15,330 nucleotides of DNA. Origin: Stramenopiles sp. TOSAG23-6. Taxonomy: Eukaryota > Sar. The translations under genes were made by a program, and so were the position numbers. The notes below the pieces were generated by a model. The model had not been told where the DNA came from and searched no databases. It saw only the letters and a list, made by a program, of their open reading frames with translations. The stretch spans positions 1 to 15,330 of the forward strand of contig LT636119.1 of NCBI GenBank assembly GCA_900128565.1. The letters run 5' to 3'. Shown here piece by piece: positions 15,297 to 15,330 of this stretch. The stretch's first letter is position 1. Every line of letters begins with the position of its first letter.

Positions 15297-15330
15297 ATGC
15301 CTAAAAAAGTAGCTATTGTTGGTGCTGGAT
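15297..15330 (+). CDS. Start of a FAD/NAD(P)-binding flavoprotein-like gene, cut by the right edge
   Basis: The last 34 bases read MPKKVAIVGAG, a beta strand followed by the first two glycines of a GxGxxG dinucleotide-binding loop. This N-terminus is typical of flavin-containing monooxygenases, amine oxidases and related FAD- or NAD-dependent oxidoreductases. The third glycine and everything after it lie outside the window, so the enzyme class cannot be chosen. It is divergent from the Lys-rich frame, with about 125 bp between the two ATGs. Confidence 0.6.
   Translation, partial: MPKKVAIVGAG

Overview
This window looks like nuclear DNA of a unicellular eukaryote with a compact, very AT-rich genome. 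The evidence is short intergenic spaces, spliced genes, long homopolymer runs, and proteins rich in Asn, Gln, Thr and Lys tracts. There are no operons, Shine-Dalgarno sites, tRNA, rRNA or CRISPR signals. The lineage cannot be named from sequence alone. The 24-residue plant-type LRRs, TTAGGG-type interstitial motifs and swarms of look-alike introns fit an aquatic protist such as a rhizarian, stramenopile or alveolate. That is inference.

Layout, left to right. 1-867 (-): 5' two exons of a sugar isomerase/epimerase-like TIM-barrel gene, running off the left edge. 1220-2597 (+): secreted-type repeat protein with a second exon carrying an IQ motif. 2668-3642 (-): twelve tandem LRRs with no visible start codon. 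3773-6231 (-): two-exon membrane protein with about seven TM segments and an acidic repeat region. 6936-8006 (+): permuted papain-like (YiiX/NlpC-P60-type) protein. 8146-9193 (-): three-exon Cys/His-rich protein. 9792-11720 (+): long basic coiled-coil-like protein. 11907-13599 (-): five-exon chimeric gene. 14060-14341 (+): small Cys-rich repeat protein. 14742-15172 (-): Lys-rich helical protein broken by a frameshift. 15297-15330 (+): start of a dinucleotide-binding flavoprotein-like gene cut by the right edge.

The most interesting system is a family of near-identical introns (introner-like elements), found in four minus-strand genes. Each complete one usually begins GTATGTTTTA and carries a T-run, usually a palindromic TTCGTACGAA core, an invariant TGTACCTAAC resembling a branch site, an AAATATTTTTCC-like block, and an end of the type AATACAT or AATATAT instead of AG. 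Reading frame fixes these non-AG ends independently in eight complete cases, counting one less typical intron on the plus strand.

The second key observation joins the two ends of the window. The left gene stops at an intron exactly where its protein family continues with a GPQV-DPR block, and that block opens exon 3 of the chimeric gene near 12.4 kb, in the same phase. The intron in front of it is a double introner. This looks like exon shuffling by recombination between introners.

A third pattern is CCCTAA telomere-like units scattered through the right half. They are read in frame as Asn-Pro in coding regions of both strands and form the stop-codon context of two convergent genes.
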